Below are positions 12,509 to 12,883 of a stretch of DNA of 12,883 nt, piece by piece. The stretch lies in NCBI GenBank assembly GCA_900317015.1, contig ONFH01000288.1, forward strand, positions 1 through 12,883, written 5' to 3'. Position numbers and translations under genes: made by a program. Each line of letters opens with the position of its first letter. Position 1 is the first letter of the stretch. A model generated the notes under the pieces. That model searched no databases. It was not told the origin of the DNA and saw nothing but the letters and a program-made list of their open reading frames with translations. The DNA comes from an uncultured Erysipelotrichaceae bacterium (GTDB lineage: Bacteria > Bacillota_I > Bacilli_A > Erysipelotrichales > Coprobacillaceae).

Positions 12509-12883
12509 ATGAAAGAAAAAGTAGGACAAGTCTTTTCTGTTGCCAAGGATCATGCACCCGTTCCCGGCTGCACGATCACGAAAGAAGTTCAAGGTGGAGA
12601 TCATGCGATTACGTATGTTTCATTAGCCGAGGAAACAGACATCAGTGCTGAGATCCATCCTTATGGAAAATTCATTATTGTGAATCAAGGTGATCTAACA
12701 GTCTATAAGGCTTTTGATCATGATATAACATTAAAGACAGGAGAAAGCTTATTCATTCCACCAGATTCACTTGCAGGAATGAAAAGTGATCATGGCGTTG
12801 TTTATACAGAGATTACATTAAGGAGAAGTGATAACATGAATAAAGTGATTAAAGCAGGAGAAGTATTTAAACTTAAGGATTTA
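12509..12883 (+). CDS. Cupin-domain protein, probably tandem cupin (3' end outside the window)
   Basis: At least 125 residues with no stop before the window ends. The first cupin barrel is visible in ISAEIHPYGKFIIVNQGDLTVY (45-66) and GESLFIPPDSLAGM (78-91), ending with VVYTEITL (97-104). Only H50 of the usual HxH...E metal set is seen in motif 1, so metal binding is doubtful. A second unit begins at MNKVIKAGEVFKLKDL (110-125), which looks like the start of a separate small cupin. It is in frame, but has its own AAGGAG at 12820-12825 and ATG at 12836. Small-molecule binding or sugar/acid isomerisation is possible for cupins; no substrate can be given. It follows the 58-aa gene by two bases. 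Confidence 0.8.
   Translation, partial: MKEKVGQVFSVAKDHAPVPGCTITKEVQGGDHAITYVSLAEETDISAEIHPYGKFIIVNQGDLTVYKAFDHDITLKTGESLFIPPDSLAGMKSDHGVVYTEITLRRSDNMNKVIKAGEVFKLKDL

Overview
This window looks like chromosomal DNA of a low-GC, Gram-positive anaerobe of the Firmicutes. An Erysipelotrichia-like lineage is my best guess, inferred only from gene style: two DUF975 membrane proteins, three different RNA-switch leaders, strong AGGAGG ribosome binding sites and TATAAT promoters. I cannot name a species. I see no phage, insertion sequence, CRISPR array or toxin-antitoxin module. Most of the window is housekeeping and amino-acid metabolism, and its interest lies mainly in its regulatory RNA and DNA.

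Layout. 1-290: tRNA-Tyr, tRNA-Gln and tRNA-Lys, then a terminator. 402-706: a stand-alone NifU C-terminal-domain protein for Fe-S cluster assembly. 709-2103: a SAM riboswitch, metK and a terminator. 2123-4499: two DUF975 integral membrane proteins flanking hpf (ribosome hibernation factor); the hpf promoter lies inside a perfect 11-bp inverted repeat. 4537-5475 (minus strand): a YhcC/TIGR01212-type radical SAM protein. It is divergent from an orphan membrane protein with a MacB/FtsX-like extracytoplasmic domain (5543-6442). 6476-9171: a leucine T-box leader with specifier CTC, then leuS. 9211-9582: a small TPR protein. 9612-12237: a lysine riboswitch controlling a three-gene polar amino acid ABC importer (lipoprotein, permease, ATPase), probably for lysine. 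12257-12883: a 16-bp palindrome, a 58-aa protein and a tandem-cupin gene that runs off the window.

How the parts work together. Three leaders sense end products or charging state: SAM for metK, uncharged tRNA-Leu for leuS, and lysine for the importer. The SAM and lysine leaders each contain an aptamer whose P1 3' strand can pair alternatively into an antiterminator, which fits an OFF switch. Most transcription units end in clear hairpin-plus-T terminators, and two of these overlap the stop codon of the gene they end.

Several start codons were moved downstream of the longest possible ORF start because a Shine-Dalgarno sequence decides them: nifU-like 431, metK GTG 926, second DUF975 3659, radical SAM 5475, leuS 6745, TPR 9211, ATPase 11467, small protein 12330. 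I do not see a clearly novel multi-gene system. The best leads are the hpf promoter inverted repeat, the palindrome upstream of the small-protein/cupin operon, the in-frame internal start of the tandem cupin, and the orphan MacB-like protein.
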